Shown: positions 11,971-21,588, numbered from the stretch's first letter. The stretch: 64,000 bases of DNA from an uncultured Saprospiraceae bacterium (GCA_938016265.1 CALLWB010000001.1:161373-225372); one strand, 5' to 3'. Numbers and translations are program-made. Notes: generated by a model from the letters alone, not told the origin.

Positions 11971-12044
11971 CGCCCTCACCTGGACTCGAACCAGGGACCT
12001 ATTGATTAACAGTCAACCGCTCTAACCAACTGAGCTATGAAGGC
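11971..12044 (-). tRNA. tRNA-Asn (anticodon GTT)
   Basis: 74-base cloverleaf on the minus strand. The 7-bp acceptor stem is GCCTTCA paired with TGAGGGC (one G-U). The D arm is GCTCAGTTGGTTAGAGC, the anticodon loop CTGTTAA has anticodon GTT, and the T arm is CCTGGTTCGAGTCCAGG. The discriminator base is G, as expected for Asn. The 3' CCA is not encoded. Confidence 0.96.
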
Positions 12045-12206
12045 GTTTATTTTTCAAAAGTACTTATTTAAACTCAAAGTTGAGTCAAAAAGTTCCATTA
12101 AATTTGCTCTTTTTAAAAAACTTTTTTGGTAAAAGAGCGACGCAAATGTAGTGTAAGAAAAATAAATGTGCAATCTTTGTGGCGAAAATTTTAAAAAAAT
12201 ATTTTT

Positions 12207-13133
12207 ATGAGCATATTAACAGTTGGAACAGTTGCGTTTGATTCTATAGAAACGCCCTATGGAAAAGCAGACAGAATCGTCGGAGGAGCAGCGACTTATA
12301 TAAGTTGGGCCGCTTCCTATTTTGTAGATGATATAAAATTGTGTTCCGTTATCGGAGACGATTTTCCGGAACATGAATTAGAAGAACTCCGGGCAAGAGG
12401 AGTTTCTACCGAGGGACTTCAAGTAAAAAAAGGAGAAAAAAGTTTCTTCTGGGCAGGAAAATATCATGATGACATGAATGGTCGGGACACTTTAGCGACC
12501 GAATTGAACGTTCTTGCAGATTTTGATCCAGTCCTTCCTGAAAGTTATAAGGACGCGGAATATGTGATGTTAGGCAACCTGACACCAGAAGTTCAAATGA
12601 AAGTAATCAAGCAAATGAATAAGCGCCCTAAGTTGGTCGTATTGGATACGATGAACTTTTGGATGGATGTTGCACTAGACAGCTTGCTAAAGGTAATCGC
12701 TGAAGTAGATGTACTGACGATCAATGACGAGGAAGCTAGACAACTTTCTGGAGAACATTCTCTGGTAAAGGCGGCAAGAAAAATCCGAGCAATGGGCCCT
12801 GACTATCTAGTCATCAAAAAAGGAGAACACGGTGCGCTGCTTTTTCACGGCGAAAATATTTTCTTTGCGCCGGCACTGCCATTAGAAGAAGTTTTTGACC
12901 CTACGGGCGCGGGAGACACCTTTGCAGGTGGTTTCATCGGGCATTTGGCTAAAACGGATGACCTTTCTTTCGAAAACATGAAGCGAGCTGTTGTTTATGG
13001 CTCCATGATGGCTTCTTGTACGGTAGAAAAGTTTGGTATCGAAAAGTTGAAAAACCTCAGCACGACGGAACTTGACAAAAGAATGGAGCAGTTTGCTAAT
13101 TTAACTGCTTTTGATGCTGGAGTAAAATTTTAG
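12207..13133 (+). CDS. PfkB family carbohydrate kinase
   Basis: 308-residue cytoplasmic kinase of the ribokinase/PfkB family. The C-terminal signature DPTGAGDTFAGG (231-242) holds the catalytic base Asp237, and the N-terminal part has GGAATY (26-31), the glycine pair near the sugar-binding site. The substrate cannot be named; closest in feel are adenosine/sugar kinases in the MSILTVGTVAFDSIETPYG-type group common in Bacteroidota. Transcribed alone, with hairpins downstream. Confidence 0.88.
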   Translation: MSILTVGTVAFDSIETPYGKADRIVGGAATYISWAASYFVDDIKLCSVIGDDFPEHELEELRARGVSTEGLQVKKGEKSFFWAGKYHDDMNGRDTLATELNVLADFDPVLPESYKDAEYVMLGNLTPEVQMKVIKQMNKRPKLVVLDTMNFWMDVALDSLLKVIAEVDVLTINDEEARQLSGEHSLVKAARKIRAMGPDYLVIKKGEHGALLFHGENIFFAPALPLEEVFDPTGAGDTFAGGFIGHLAKTDDLSFENMKRAVVYGSMMASCTVEKFGIEKLKNLSTTELDKRMEQFANLTAFDAGVKF

Positions 13134-13161
13134 TTTTAACTCGAGAATTAAATTATTCATA

Positions 13162-13241
13162 GATTGATCCGATTTTTCGGACAAGATCAATCGCTAAAGA
13201 AAAAGGGTTGGATGCTACATTTGCGTCCAACCCTATATTTT
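13162..13241 (+). terminator. Two hairpins after the PfkB kinase gene
   Basis: The first (13162-13192) has arms GATTGATC and GATCAATC. The second (13204-13234) has arms AGGGTTGGATGC and GCGTCCAACCCT with a 7-base loop, flanked by A and T residues. The second looks like an intrinsic terminator, possibly serving both the kinase and the converging gene. Confidence 0.75.
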
Positions 13242-13262
13242 TAGTATTAAGTTACTTTACTG

Positions 13263-14243
13263 CTATTGTCCCTTCCTTTCCTTGATCAAATCCTCATTTT
13301 GTTTTTTGAGGGCGTCGATCTGTTTTTGCTGTTCGATGGTGTGAAGGAATAGTTCTTCGATTTTTTCCATAAAAATGACATTCATTTCAGTCATTTCGTA
13401 GCCATTTTCGTCTATTTCTTTTGCTGAAGGAACGTTGGGAAGGTGCTTATTCTTCGCAACAAACTGTTCTACATCTGTTAGGCTTTTTAGGCTGTAATTT
13501 TCATCGAATACGTAATCTGCCCAGCCAGCAGTGTTACTATCAGCAACTTTGACGCGCTCCGTCAATATTCCGTCTGGTACATACAGGTCGTAGTTGCCAG
13601 GCATATTTAGTGTATTGATACCGACTTTGCCGTTGTGTATCCATAGACCTCCTCCTGCTCGCACGGTGTTGTCTACATCAAATCCGATACCGAGTGCAGT
13701 GCCATACCAGTTATTTGTTGTCGTTGCTCTAATGGCACGAATTCCTAAGCTAACGCTGTTACCACCAGATTTAATTCCAAAACTGGCTAGTGCTTCATCT
13801 TCCAACCAATTGGCGCTAAGTGTTCCTGCGCTAGTGCGAAGGGTGGTACTTGCTGCAGTTCCTGTCAAGTCATGGCTATTAGCTACGGCTAGTTTGGCGT
13901 CTGGCGTTGTAGTGCCGATACCTATATTTCCAGCATTGGTAATCAGCATTCTTGAAGCTGGATAACCTGTGGCGCCATGGACTCTAAAATGAAGTCCACC
14001 AGTTACCCGTTGGATATCTGCCCGAAAGTTATCTGGATCATTACTATAGATCACCATTCCAGGAGAACCGCCAGGAGAACCAACGTTGACCGAACCTGTA
14101 GAAGAACCAGGGTTATCAAAAAGTCCGCTTCCCATTACGTGAAGATTTGACATAGGATTGGCTGTTCCAATACCTACATTTTGTGCAAAACCGTCAAACA
14201 CAAAAAAGAATGTCAGTAAAACTAGGGAGATTAAATATTTCAT
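13263..14243 (-). CDS. Secreted fibre-like protein with coiled-coil C-terminus
   Basis: 326 residues with a signal peptide ending at AFAQ. Contains NVGIGTANP and IGIGTTTPDAKLAV, the turn-rich VGIGT-x-P motif common in bacteroidetal surface proteins and phage tail-fibre-like proteins. The C-terminal 100 residues carry a conserved module: ADYVFDENYSLKSL, then HLPNVPSAKEI, then MNVIFMEKIEELFLHTIEQ, ending in a coiled coil. The same module closes the protein at 57027-58448. In the family this end region sits where peptidase S74-type chaperones occur in tail fibres, but the S74 catalytic motif is not seen. No T9SS tag. Likely a trimeric surface fibre; function unknown. Confidence 0.75.
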   Translation of the reverse strand: MKYLISLVLLTFFFVFDGFAQNVGIGTANPMSNLHVMGSGLFDNPGSSTGSVNVGSPGGSPGMVIYSNDPDNFRADIQRVTGGLHFRVHGATGYPASRMLITNAGNIGIGTTTPDAKLAVANSHDLTGTAASTTLRTSAGTLSANWLEDEALASFGIKSGGNSVSLGIRAIRATTTNNWYGTALGIGFDVDNTVRAGGGLWIHNGKVGINTLNMPGNYDLYVPDGILTERVKVADSNTAGWADYVFDENYSLKSLTDVEQFVAKNKHLPNVPSAKEIDENGYEMTEMNVIFMEKIEELFLHTIEQQKQIDALKKQNEDLIKERKGQ

Positions 14244-14331
14244 AAGAAGGGATTTTATTCTAGAAGGAATGTTTTCGAATACTATAAAAATAACAAAAAA
14301 AATGATGCGAACGGTTTGTTCTTAGCAATAA

Positions 14332-14362
14332 AAAAACCTACTAGGGTTGTAGCAGGCTTTTA
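14332..14362 (-). terminator. Probable terminator of the protease operon
   Basis: Imperfect hairpin (CCTAC / GTAGCAGG around a TAGGGTT loop) followed on the minus strand by seven T residues, 20 bases after the stop of the protease gene. Confidence 0.55.
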
Positions 14363-14382
14363 AACGATATTTTTTGCTGAAT

Positions 14383-15471
14383 TTAATCTTCTTCTGATTT
14401 CCAAATGGCTCCAAATTTGTCGACTAAAATATCATCGTAATGGTCTGATTTTTCAAACAGATTTTTGATTAGTGTTTTGCCAGATTCCAAATTGAGGTAT
14501 CGATCATAGATGACTAGTGACAGTACTACGTCCTGATTGTAGATACTAAAAGTGAGTCCTTCCATTTTGTTGTTCTCTCGCAGGAGATATTCATAGATAG
14601 AAGAAATGTTTTGTTTAGGTAATTTTGCGAGAAATGCATCGCACATGATAAACCCAGTTTTCCCATGATAAGAAATATGAATGGTCGCACTACCTTGCTC
14701 GATCTCCCAATGGGAAGGACCTCTCCTGGATAGTTTTACATCATGGCCAGCATCAGAGATTATCTTTTCTAGGGTGCTTGAGATTCCGGTTGGTTGGTAG
14801 TCGTCCAGATCAGACGGCAGTTTTATCTTTGAACCACAATGGGGGCAATACCCTGCATCAATTGTATCTTCGAAAACTAAGTTGGAACAGGAATGGCACC
14901 GGCTCCCGATTTTGCCGTAATTTTCTTTATAGTCGGACAGCGCGGACTTCAGATAAGAAACGTCGAGTGCAAATCCGAGGTTGTTGGAATTGCTAAAAAT
15001 CATGGTGTTTACGCCTATCACATAGCCTTGGTCATTTACTAGCGGCCCACCGCTGTTGCCAGGATTGATCGCTGCATCTGTCTGGATGTAATTGAGGTCT
15101 TTTTCGTCCATATGCCGTGTGGCGTTGGATACGATCCCTTGAGTAGTGGTGTATTTCAATCCCATTGGATGTCCAATAGCGATCACACGGTCTCCGTCAT
15201 TTATGGGATCTTGTGTCAATTGGACATTTTGAAAATCTTTTTTGTCAGGTGGGGCTAGAAAAGCCAAATCATGGTGCGGGTCGGAAAACAGCACTCTAGC
15301 AATCGTTTTATCAAAAGAATTGCCGTCAATGGCGACTTCTTTACTGTCTCGTACAACGTGTTCGTTAGTGACAATAACATCATGGTCTTTCAAATAAAAG
15401 CCAGTTCCTGTGCTAAATGGAGTGGCTATTTGAATAACGACATCTTTATATTTTTCAATTATTTCTCGCAT
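14383..15471 (-). CDS. Cytoplasmic trypsin-like serine protease with zinc ribbon and YbjN/chaperone-like C-terminus
   Basis: 362 residues and no signal peptide or membrane helix, unlike DegP/HtrA. Residues 10-180 form a trypsin-like domain with a full triad: His38 (TNEHVV), Asp68 (HHDLAFL) and Ser140 (NPGNSGGPL). No PDZ domain follows. Instead there is a zinc ribbon made of Cys192-x2-Cys195 and Cys209-x2-Cys212, then about 140 residues whose alternating strands and helices (SHWEIEQGSATIHISYHG onward) resemble YbjN or type III secretion chaperone-like domains. Second gene of a two-gene operon, 19 bases after a 445-residue protein that also seems to carry a YbjN-like part. Substrates unknown. 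Domain naming past the ribbon is by eye. Confidence 0.82.
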   Translation of the reverse strand: MREIIEKYKDVVIQIATPFSTGTGFYLKDHDVIVTNEHVVRDSKEVAIDGNSFDKTIARVLFSDPHHDLAFLAPPDKKDFQNVQLTQDPINDGDRVIAIGHPMGLKYTTTQGIVSNATRHMDEKDLNYIQTDAAINPGNSGGPLVNDQGYVIGVNTMIFSNSNNLGFALDVSYLKSALSDYKENYGKIGSRCHSCSNLVFEDTIDAGYCPHCGSKIKLPSDLDDYQPTGISSTLEKIISDAGHDVKLSRRGPSHWEIEQGSATIHISYHGKTGFIMCDAFLAKLPKQNISSIYEYLLRENNKMEGLTFSIYNQDVVLSLVIYDRYLNLESGKTLIKNLFEKSDHYDDILVDKFGAIWKSEED

Positions 15472-15490
15472 AATTTCAATCTCTGAATTT

Positions 15491-16828
15491 TTAGACTGTT
15501 TTATTTTTTTCTGCTTCTGTGTGATCGAGCGCTTTGACCATTAACATAAAGCTTTTCGCAAATTCCGGCATAGAACTGAAATTTAGTAGTCCTGTATTCG
15601 GATTTAGCTTAGGGTATTTTCTGTTGTTTGATTTTGCGATTTCCGCAATCTCATTTTTGATGTTGCTCTTATTTACTTTTCCACTTTCGTCGACGTATTC
15701 ATTGTCAATGCCAAGGGCAACGAAGTATTCATGTTCAATGATTTCTATCAATAAATGCAGGTATTCGCGATCTGGTTGTGGTACGGCAAAATTGAAGAGG
15801 TTGTACCCTGCGATGTAACCAGGAATACTAACGGCGACTTCAGGAAAGCTGTTGTCTTTGTACCAATCCATCTTGGATAGCTCACCGTCTATGGTCCCGA
15901 TCACCTGTTCGTGACTGGAGGGCGTTGTGATACCAAAGGTAGAATTGACCTTATACATTTCTTTGTTGAAATCTTCCTCTGTTCGGTCAAGTAGTTTTTT
16001 AAGCTCCTTGATTAAATCTAGGGATTTTTGTTCAGAGGATTTGTTGTCTCTGGCAAAATACAAATTGTGGCAGCGTTCCAATGATTCCATCATAAAACCT
16101 TCCGGTTGAATCAGGTAGTCCAGTTTGTAGATGAGGTAAAGCAACAGAAAGGTAATCCCGCCAGCGTATTTTGTTGAATCCATTGATTCGATGCGCTCGA
16201 TGGTTTGTTTTATCCATTTTTGTGAATGAGCATACTTGACATTTTTTTCCAACTCAGGGAGTTGTTCTATGTGTCCGGTGTCAACAGTATGGAGCATTTC
16301 AAATTCGTTAACGAGTAAATCATCCTGTTTGTCAGCATTGATGGACATTTCTTTCAGTGCGTAGTACAACTTAAATGGGGAACCGTCGATAGTATGTGTG
16401 TCAAACTTCATACAGATCGAGTTGTCTTCATTGAGGCAAAACTTGGAGTATTTGAGGGAGTAGTTTTTTTCCATCAATCGACGCATAAACCCAACATTCA
16501 GTCGGTCACATTTGACGACGGTGGTTTTTGCGGAGACCATGTTTGGCCCAGCGATGCCGGTTATTTTCTTAGATCCTTGGAGCAATTCAAAATGAATGTT
16601 TTCACCATCTTTAGAATGAGAAACATTGTTTTGTTTCGGATCTTTTAAGTATTGGAAAAAGCTATCATAGGACTCCAAGTGTTCCTTTTTGTCAAATTTT
16701 TTGACGGAGGCTTCCCAGGCATCGAGTTGGTCTGGAGTTTTGTAGGAGTCAGAGTACCGCCCAAAGCGTATATTAGGCTGTTTTTTTTTCTTTGTGGTTG
16801 TACCAAACAACCGATCAAAAAGTCCCAT
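15491..16828 (-). CDS. Uncharacterised 445-residue protein, partner of the protease
   Basis: Not recognised. No signal peptide. The first 20 residues are basic (MGLFDRLFGTTTKKKK), a start seen in membrane- or nucleic-acid-associated cytoplasmic proteins. Residues about 60-180 alternate strands and helices with a pattern close to the YbjN-like fold suspected in the neighbouring protease. The rest is mainly helical, with hydrophobic GGITFLLLYLIYKLDYLI near 222-240 (too polar around it for a sure membrane segment). It is followed after 19 bases by the protease gene on the same strand, so the two should be co-expressed; a substrate, adaptor or chaperone role is an inference from position. Confidence 0.7.
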   Translation of the reverse strand: MGLFDRLFGTTTKKKKQPNIRFGRYSDSYKTPDQLDAWEASVKKFDKKEHLESYDSFFQYLKDPKQNNVSHSKDGENIHFELLQGSKKITGIAGPNMVSAKTTVVKCDRLNVGFMRRLMEKNYSLKYSKFCLNEDNSICMKFDTHTIDGSPFKLYYALKEMSINADKQDDLLVNEFEMLHTVDTGHIEQLPELEKNVKYAHSQKWIKQTIERIESMDSTKYAGGITFLLLYLIYKLDYLIQPEGFMMESLERCHNLYFARDNKSSEQKSLDLIKELKKLLDRTEEDFNKEMYKVNSTFGITTPSSHEQVIGTIDGELSKMDWYKDNSFPEVAVSIPGYIAGYNLFNFAVPQPDREYLHLLIEIIEHEYFVALGIDNEYVDESGKVNKSNIKNEIAEIAKSNNRKYPKLNPNTGLLNFSSMPEFAKSFMLMVKALDHTEAEKNKTV

Positions 16829-17305
16829 TTTTCTATTTTTTAAGAGCTAAATGTAGGGTTTTTTTTATATAAAGCAAAAGTCATTTTCATTCGGGGCTAC
16901 AAATTCTGAGCATGTTCAACCATTTGATTTGTTACGGAGAGGGGAGAGATATGTTACTGTTTGCAGCGTTTATTCTTTTGAAAAATGGAGGTGGTGCCTA
17001 ATTACCAATTCACTAAAGCTCTTGTGTCCAGTAAATTATAGTTTAGGTTTTATTGTGAATTTTAGTTTTAGAATTAGAGAATTGGTTTGAATTTGATTTA
17101 AACTTAGCCCAAAAAACCCTAACTTGTCCTTCAAAGAAAGAACACTTGCCGACGGAAAGTGCGCCAAACCAGCAATTTTGATGTATACAATTTTTGTAAT
17201 GCAAACAGAATGGAGCGCCTCACTTTTTTGTCAGGCAACAGGAATTTAGGAAAAACAACAACGCGCAGTTGTATTTAAATAAATGTACACTCAAACCCCC
17301 AATTG
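16829..17305. other. Intergenic stretch, no gene seen
   Basis: 477 bases, AT-rich, between divergent genes. No convincing reading frame, tRNA or terminator was found; promoters for both flanking genes should lie here. Confidence 0.5.
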
Positions 17306-17809
17306 ATGAATCTAAAAGGAAATGAAACCAAGACAAGTACAGCGAAGAAGACAGTACGTAAAAACTCAATTTCTGCAAACCTGTTAAACACCACCAATAT
17401 GAAATCCTTCGACAGTGCTACCGTAACCCTCTCGTATGACAAACGAAAAAAGGCTGTAAAAGTAGTGGAAGGCAACAAAAGGCCCGTCTTTTTTGTCTTT
17501 AACGATCTCGGCGTCAGTTTTGAATTATCAAGCGGCAAGCTCAAGATTGGAGAGTTCGACTTAGCAACACCTCCAATTAGTAATAGTGTTTTCCCTGTGT
17601 CCGATACCGTAATACCAACTATTGGTTGGAGTCACGATGATGGCAATTTGATTGTAGGAACTTATAGCGAGAATGAAGGAAAAACAATAAATACAGCCGA
17701 CGTATTTATTGGGGTTGATCCAATAAGAGGAAACCTAGGGGCTACTATTCAGATTGACAACAATGGACTTTCCACAACACATGCGGTGGTGTCTGGACGA
17801 ATTTCTTAG
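17306..17809 (+). CDS. Hypothetical 167-residue protein
   Basis: Not recognised. No signal peptide or membrane helix. A basic, low-complexity N-terminus (about 35 residues rich in Lys, Thr and Asn) is followed by a strand-rich domain of about 130 residues with GSFELSSGKL-like alternation and a Gly/Asn/Asp-rich second half (DDGNLIVGTYSENEGK), suggesting a beta-sandwich. ATG at 17306 is used (a TTG lies just before). Its stop overlaps by four bases the stop of the minus-strand paralogue gene, so the two are tightly convergent. Confidence 0.6.
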   Translation: MNLKGNETKTSTAKKTVRKNSISANLLNTTNMKSFDSATVTLSYDKRKKAVKVVEGNKRPVFFVFNDLGVSFELSSGKLKIGEFDLATPPISNSVFPVSDTVIPTIGWSHDDGNLIVGTYSENEGKTINTADVFIGVDPIRGNLGATIQIDNNGLSTTHAVVSGRIS

Positions 17810-19323
17810 GAGCTTTCCAATACCTTTAATAATTGAGAAACTGATTTTTGATTGGTCAGTTCCGCACGAACAGCAATTAGCAGTTCGGCAAGCCATGCTG
17901 GGTTTGGTACATTCTCGTCTATAAAAATTTGTTCTGTGGTTTTTTCAAACGCAGTCAAAATGTTTTTTGCAGAGGAGGGAGTGGATTGTTTTAGGGCGCT
18001 AAGAAAATCAAGACATTTTTGTTCGAAAAAACTAATTTGCCCTAGTTGTCGGAAGTACCTATTTAGGCCACGCAGGCAATTTTCAAATTTTTCGACCTGC
18101 TCGAGTTTATAAAAAATAAAACATCTCATAATCCTTGACATTCTCTGTAGGTCTTGCCGAATTAGTTTTTCACTTTTTGCAATTTGTTTTTCTAACCAAT
18201 TCAAAGAAAGCAGATAGTTCTCTTTCAGAAAATAGACGGAGGCTATATTGTTTATTAAGTCTATTTGATTGGTAATTGTGATGTGAGGTCCATGTTTCTT
18301 CAGCCCTTTTTCGATTGCTGGAACTAACGAAACTGCTCCTTCCAAATTTCCCATATTCAGATAATAATACAGCATAAAGTTATATAAGTCCCTAAACCCC
18401 TTAGCAGATTCAAGCGGCTGGAGGGTAGTGGCTTTTCGAAGCTCTTCAATGGAATCTTCATTTATTGTTGAAAAATCATTCGCAGCAATGCATTTTGAGA
18501 AATAATTTAGCAAATGGTCGCCATAGATGTGGTTATATTCGTTTATCAGCGCTGGATTTTTTTTCCAAAGATCGACTATTTGTCTATAGTACACAATTGA
18601 CTTTTTCTCCATTCCGTTTATAGAATTGTAGAGACCTGAAATTTGAAGGTATTTTACATTTGCATAGAAACTCAGTAGCCCGTTTTTCTTCAATTCTTCC
18701 AGTGTGTTAATTTGTTGTTTGAGTATATCGTTCAACTCACCGTCAATTACTTTACTTTTTTGGTTGAAAATAGAAAGGTGGGAATAAAAAATCTGACTAA
18801 TAGCATTTTCATGATTTAGAATAGAAATGATTTTTTTTTCTTCTTCTATTAATAAATCGATTTCATTCCCTTTTTTTCCTAGGCGATTGGCGGCGCTTCG
18901 TTGTTTAGGGATGATTTCAAGGATGGCGGGGTAGTGCTCGATCTCGTAGGCTTGAGTTTTGGCCTTTTCCCACAATTTTTGGGCTTTTTCAAACAAACCA
19001 CGCTCCTGGAGGAGGGCTGCATTCATCAACGACTCCTTTATTTTTGCCTTTTCAGATTTTTGACTTTGGTAGTTTCGGATGGTTTTTAGTAGTAATTCGA
19101 ACAGGACGCTCTTTTCTTTTGCCAGATTTTTAGCAAGGGCTTCTCCTTTAAATTTCTCCTTGAGGTCGTCAGAAGAATAGCTTTGCATTTTATTCAATTC
19201 GTCAAACAGTCGCTTGTAGTTGCTGGTGTTTTCTCCTTTTCTCTTTGTTTCTGTACTAAAATACCTTTTCTCACTCTTCGACATGGAGTGGATGAACTTA
19301 TGCAAGTCGTCGGATTTGGACAT
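17806..19323 (-). CDS. Large helical protein of unknown function, paralogue A
   Basis: 505 residues, soluble and almost entirely helical, probably TPR-like. It shares with the 495-residue protein at 19971-21458 the same length, an N-terminal motif (HKFIHSMSKSEKRYF here; DLIQSMTKSEKRHF there), an SNYKRLFDEL-type block next to it, a KSVLFELLLKTIRNY / TKYLLYDTVLKSLRQF block near residue 80, and an YYR-IV-LW--NP block near residue 245. The family has no name known to me. Transcribed from the intergenic region that separates the two paralogues, so the pair is divergent. Confidence 0.8.
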   Translation of the reverse strand: MSKSDDLHKFIHSMSKSEKRYFSTETKRKGENTSNYKRLFDELNKMQSYSSDDLKEKFKGEALAKNLAKEKSVLFELLLKTIRNYQSQKSEKAKIKESLMNAALLQERGLFEKAQKLWEKAKTQAYEIEHYPAILEIIPKQRSAANRLGKKGNEIDLLIEEEKKIISILNHENAISQIFYSHLSIFNQKSKVIDGELNDILKQQINTLEELKKNGLLSFYANVKYLQISGLYNSINGMEKKSIVYYRQIVDLWKKNPALINEYNHIYGDHLLNYFSKCIAANDFSTINEDSIEELRKATTLQPLESAKGFRDLYNFMLYYYLNMGNLEGAVSLVPAIEKGLKKHGPHITITNQIDLINNIASVYFLKENYLLSLNWLEKQIAKSEKLIRQDLQRMSRIMRCFIFYKLEQVEKFENCLRGLNRYFRQLGQISFFEQKCLDFLSALKQSTPSSAKNILTAFEKTTEQIFIDENVPNPAWLAELLIAVRAELTNQKSVSQLLKVLESS

Positions 19324-19970
19324 AAATATGGATTGGAGTGGTTCGCTTTTTTAAATATTCATACAATTTAGCCAAAATTTGAGGATTTGACCACTAAAAA
19401 AGGGATCATTTTTAGGGTTGGAATATTTATTCCGATACAAAACAAATTACATTTAATAGATTTATTATCAGGTACTTGAGCTTATTATTTTCGAAAAAAA
19501 ATGCTTGGAACTTAGATTTTTACTCTTTTTGTGGTTTGATTATTTTCTGTATATCTGCCAATTTTGTTTTTGAATCTGGCAAAAATCTGGATTTTCAGTT
19601 CATTGACATTATTGGCAAAACTACTTTTTTTGATTCCTTAGTGCATTCAACATCAGTCAAAAAAGAAATTTTCTAATTAAAATAACTTTTTTTAAAGGCT
19701 TAGAGAACACACTTTTTGAGATTGATGGCAATCATAAAAAACGCTTAATCAAATCCGCACTAAATTCACAAGTCGCTGACAGTCAGTAACAATAACAAAG
19801 AGAGGTGTGGGCAATTAAACATTTTAATTTATTGTAATGCGAGGAATGTTCATCTTAGAAGAGTAACATTTGAGTTTTTGTTGTTTTCAGGGGTCAGGCT
19901 TTGACTATAAATTTGTCATCGTAATCAGAAAGAAACCTTGTAACCCCAATTACAAAAAAAACTTACTACT
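19324..19970. other. Intergenic region between divergent paralogues
   Basis: 647 bases, strongly AT-rich, between the 505- and 495-residue paralogue genes. A short open frame at 19476-19676 is AT-driven and has no protein-like features. The last 30 bases (TGTAACCCCAA then CTATGTTAC at the start codon) resemble the sequence at 46305-46335. No clear -33/-7 promoter was found. Confidence 0.5.
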
Positions 19971-21458
19971 ATGTTACCTTCCAATGATTTATTTGATTTG
20001 ATACAGTCGATGACTAAATCGGAGAAACGACACTTCAAACTTTTTGCGAATCAGCATACAAAAAATGGAACAAGCAACTATATAAAGCTGTTTGATGCCA
20101 TCGACCAGCAAAAAGTTTACAATGAAGTAAAACTCCGAAAGAAGTTTGCAAATGAAGTATTTGGCAAAAAGATCGCAGCAACAAAGTATTTGCTTTACGA
20201 CACGGTGCTTAAAAGTCTGCGCCAGTTCAACAGTGGCAAAACAACAGACCAAAAACTGAACAACCTGATGGAGGAGGTAGAAATACTCTATGACAAAGGG
20301 TTGCTAAGACAAAGCAAAAAGGCGTTGGACAAAGCCAAATCGATTGCGCTGGATGCCGACAAACACTTTTCCCTGCACCGCATTCTAAGCTGGGAAAAAA
20401 AGTTGGTCGTCTATCTTATGCCTAGCAAACTGAAAGTCGAATTGCAAAAAATCATCGCAGAAACCAATCAGTTATCCAACCACCTGAACAATGAAATAAG
20501 GTACCAGGAAATGCTGGACAAGATCACCTTCCTGCACCGCACTTGCATGAACCCTAATGTACCGTGCGACACCAATTGCCTGGAAGACATCATGAACAGC
20601 CACCTGATGCAATCTGAAGCAGAAGCGCTGACTTTTAGATCAAAAATCGCTTTCCATGAAATCAATAGCATCTATTACAAGATTCATGGAAACCATAAAC
20701 AAGCGTTCCACGCACTACGAAACATTGTCGCACTTTGGGAAAATAACCCAATAAAAACGAGGGTGTTTAGTAACGATTACGAACGTACCATGATAGATTA
20801 TATAAATAGTGGGTTGACGGCTGGTACACAAATGGATTATCTGGATTTGATCGATGATCTACGCAAAACACCAACCAAAGGAGAACGTGACAAAATGCGA
20901 AGAGAACATGCATTGTCCATGTTAGAGTTTACCTACTACCTGCATACTGGCCAACTGCAGAAATGCAGTGCGATGGTGCAAATTATTGAAAAAATAGAGG
21001 AGCAACACTCCATGATTGTCGATCAGGTACAAATGATAAATGCCTACTTCAATATCAGTGTGTACTACTTCCTGATAAAAGATTACGATAAATGTCTGGA
21101 TTGGATAAACCAGGTACAGGATTTTGACAAAACGGGCTTGCAGCCAGCGATACTTGCCTTCAGTAAGTTACTTCAGGTGCCAGCACAATTCGAGCTTAAA
21201 AACTTCGTGTTTCTGGAATACCAGTTACGAACGATACAAAGATATTTACTCAAAAAACAACAGTTTGGGTCATTAGAAAGCCTGATATTAAGACATGTCA
21301 AAAAGTGCTTAAACATGCCCCACAGAAAAGATACCGTTAAATTATTTCAGGAACTAAAAATTTCCTGCGATGAAGTACTGAAAAACGAAAATCACCAAAT
21401 ACCTATTAGTGGCAAAGTAATCGATAGTTGGTTGAACAGTAAAGGAAATGCCGCTTAA
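19971..21458 (+). CDS. Large helical protein of unknown function, paralogue B
   Basis: 495 residues, soluble, helical, TPR-like by the spacing of paired aromatic/Leu helices. N-terminal signature SNDLFDLIQSMTKSEKRHFKLF aligns with paralogue A over the first 120 residues; similarity is weaker but continues to the end (VALWENNP near 250, SVYYFLIKDYDKCLDWI near 370). Identity looks moderate, so the duplication is old rather than recent. No catalytic motif is seen. A strong hairpin and a 41-residue membrane smORF follow within 140 bases. Function unknown; a scaffold role is only a guess from the fold. Confidence 0.8.
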   Translation: MLPSNDLFDLIQSMTKSEKRHFKLFANQHTKNGTSNYIKLFDAIDQQKVYNEVKLRKKFANEVFGKKIAATKYLLYDTVLKSLRQFNSGKTTDQKLNNLMEEVEILYDKGLLRQSKKALDKAKSIALDADKHFSLHRILSWEKKLVVYLMPSKLKVELQKIIAETNQLSNHLNNEIRYQEMLDKITFLHRTCMNPNVPCDTNCLEDIMNSHLMQSEAEALTFRSKIAFHEINSIYYKIHGNHKQAFHALRNIVALWENNPIKTRVFSNDYERTMIDYINSGLTAGTQMDYLDLIDDLRKTPTKGERDKMRREHALSMLEFTYYLHTGQLQKCSAMVQIIEKIEEQHSMIVDQVQMINAYFNISVYYFLIKDYDKCLDWINQVQDFDKTGLQPAILAFSKLLQVPAQFELKNFVFLEYQLRTIQRYLLKKQQFGSLESLILRHVKKCLNMPHRKDTVKLFQELKISCDEVLKNENHQIPISGKVIDSWLNSKGNAA

Positions 21459-21513
21459 AACGAAACAAACGCCATTTAATGGCAGTATAAGAATAATGGG
21501 AGGATTGAGTGAA

Positions 21514-21545
21514 CCGGTGGTCTCGTATAAACTCGGGACCGCCGG
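21514..21545 (+). other. Strong RNA hairpin after paralogue B
   Basis: 12-bp stem CCGGTGGTCTCG / CGGGACCGCCGG (two G-U pairs) with an 8-base loop, GC-rich in an AT-rich setting. There is no T-run after it, so it is not a standard intrinsic terminator; it may protect mRNA ends or be part of a structured RNA. It sits 43 bases upstream of the smORF. Confidence 0.6.
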
Positions 21546-21588
21546 GTAGCTCCAACACCTCAAATTTATCTACCAAAAAAGTTTTATC

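Noticed and set aside
19476..19676. 66-codon frame between the paralogues
   Set aside because: Low-complexity translation of AT-rich DNA.
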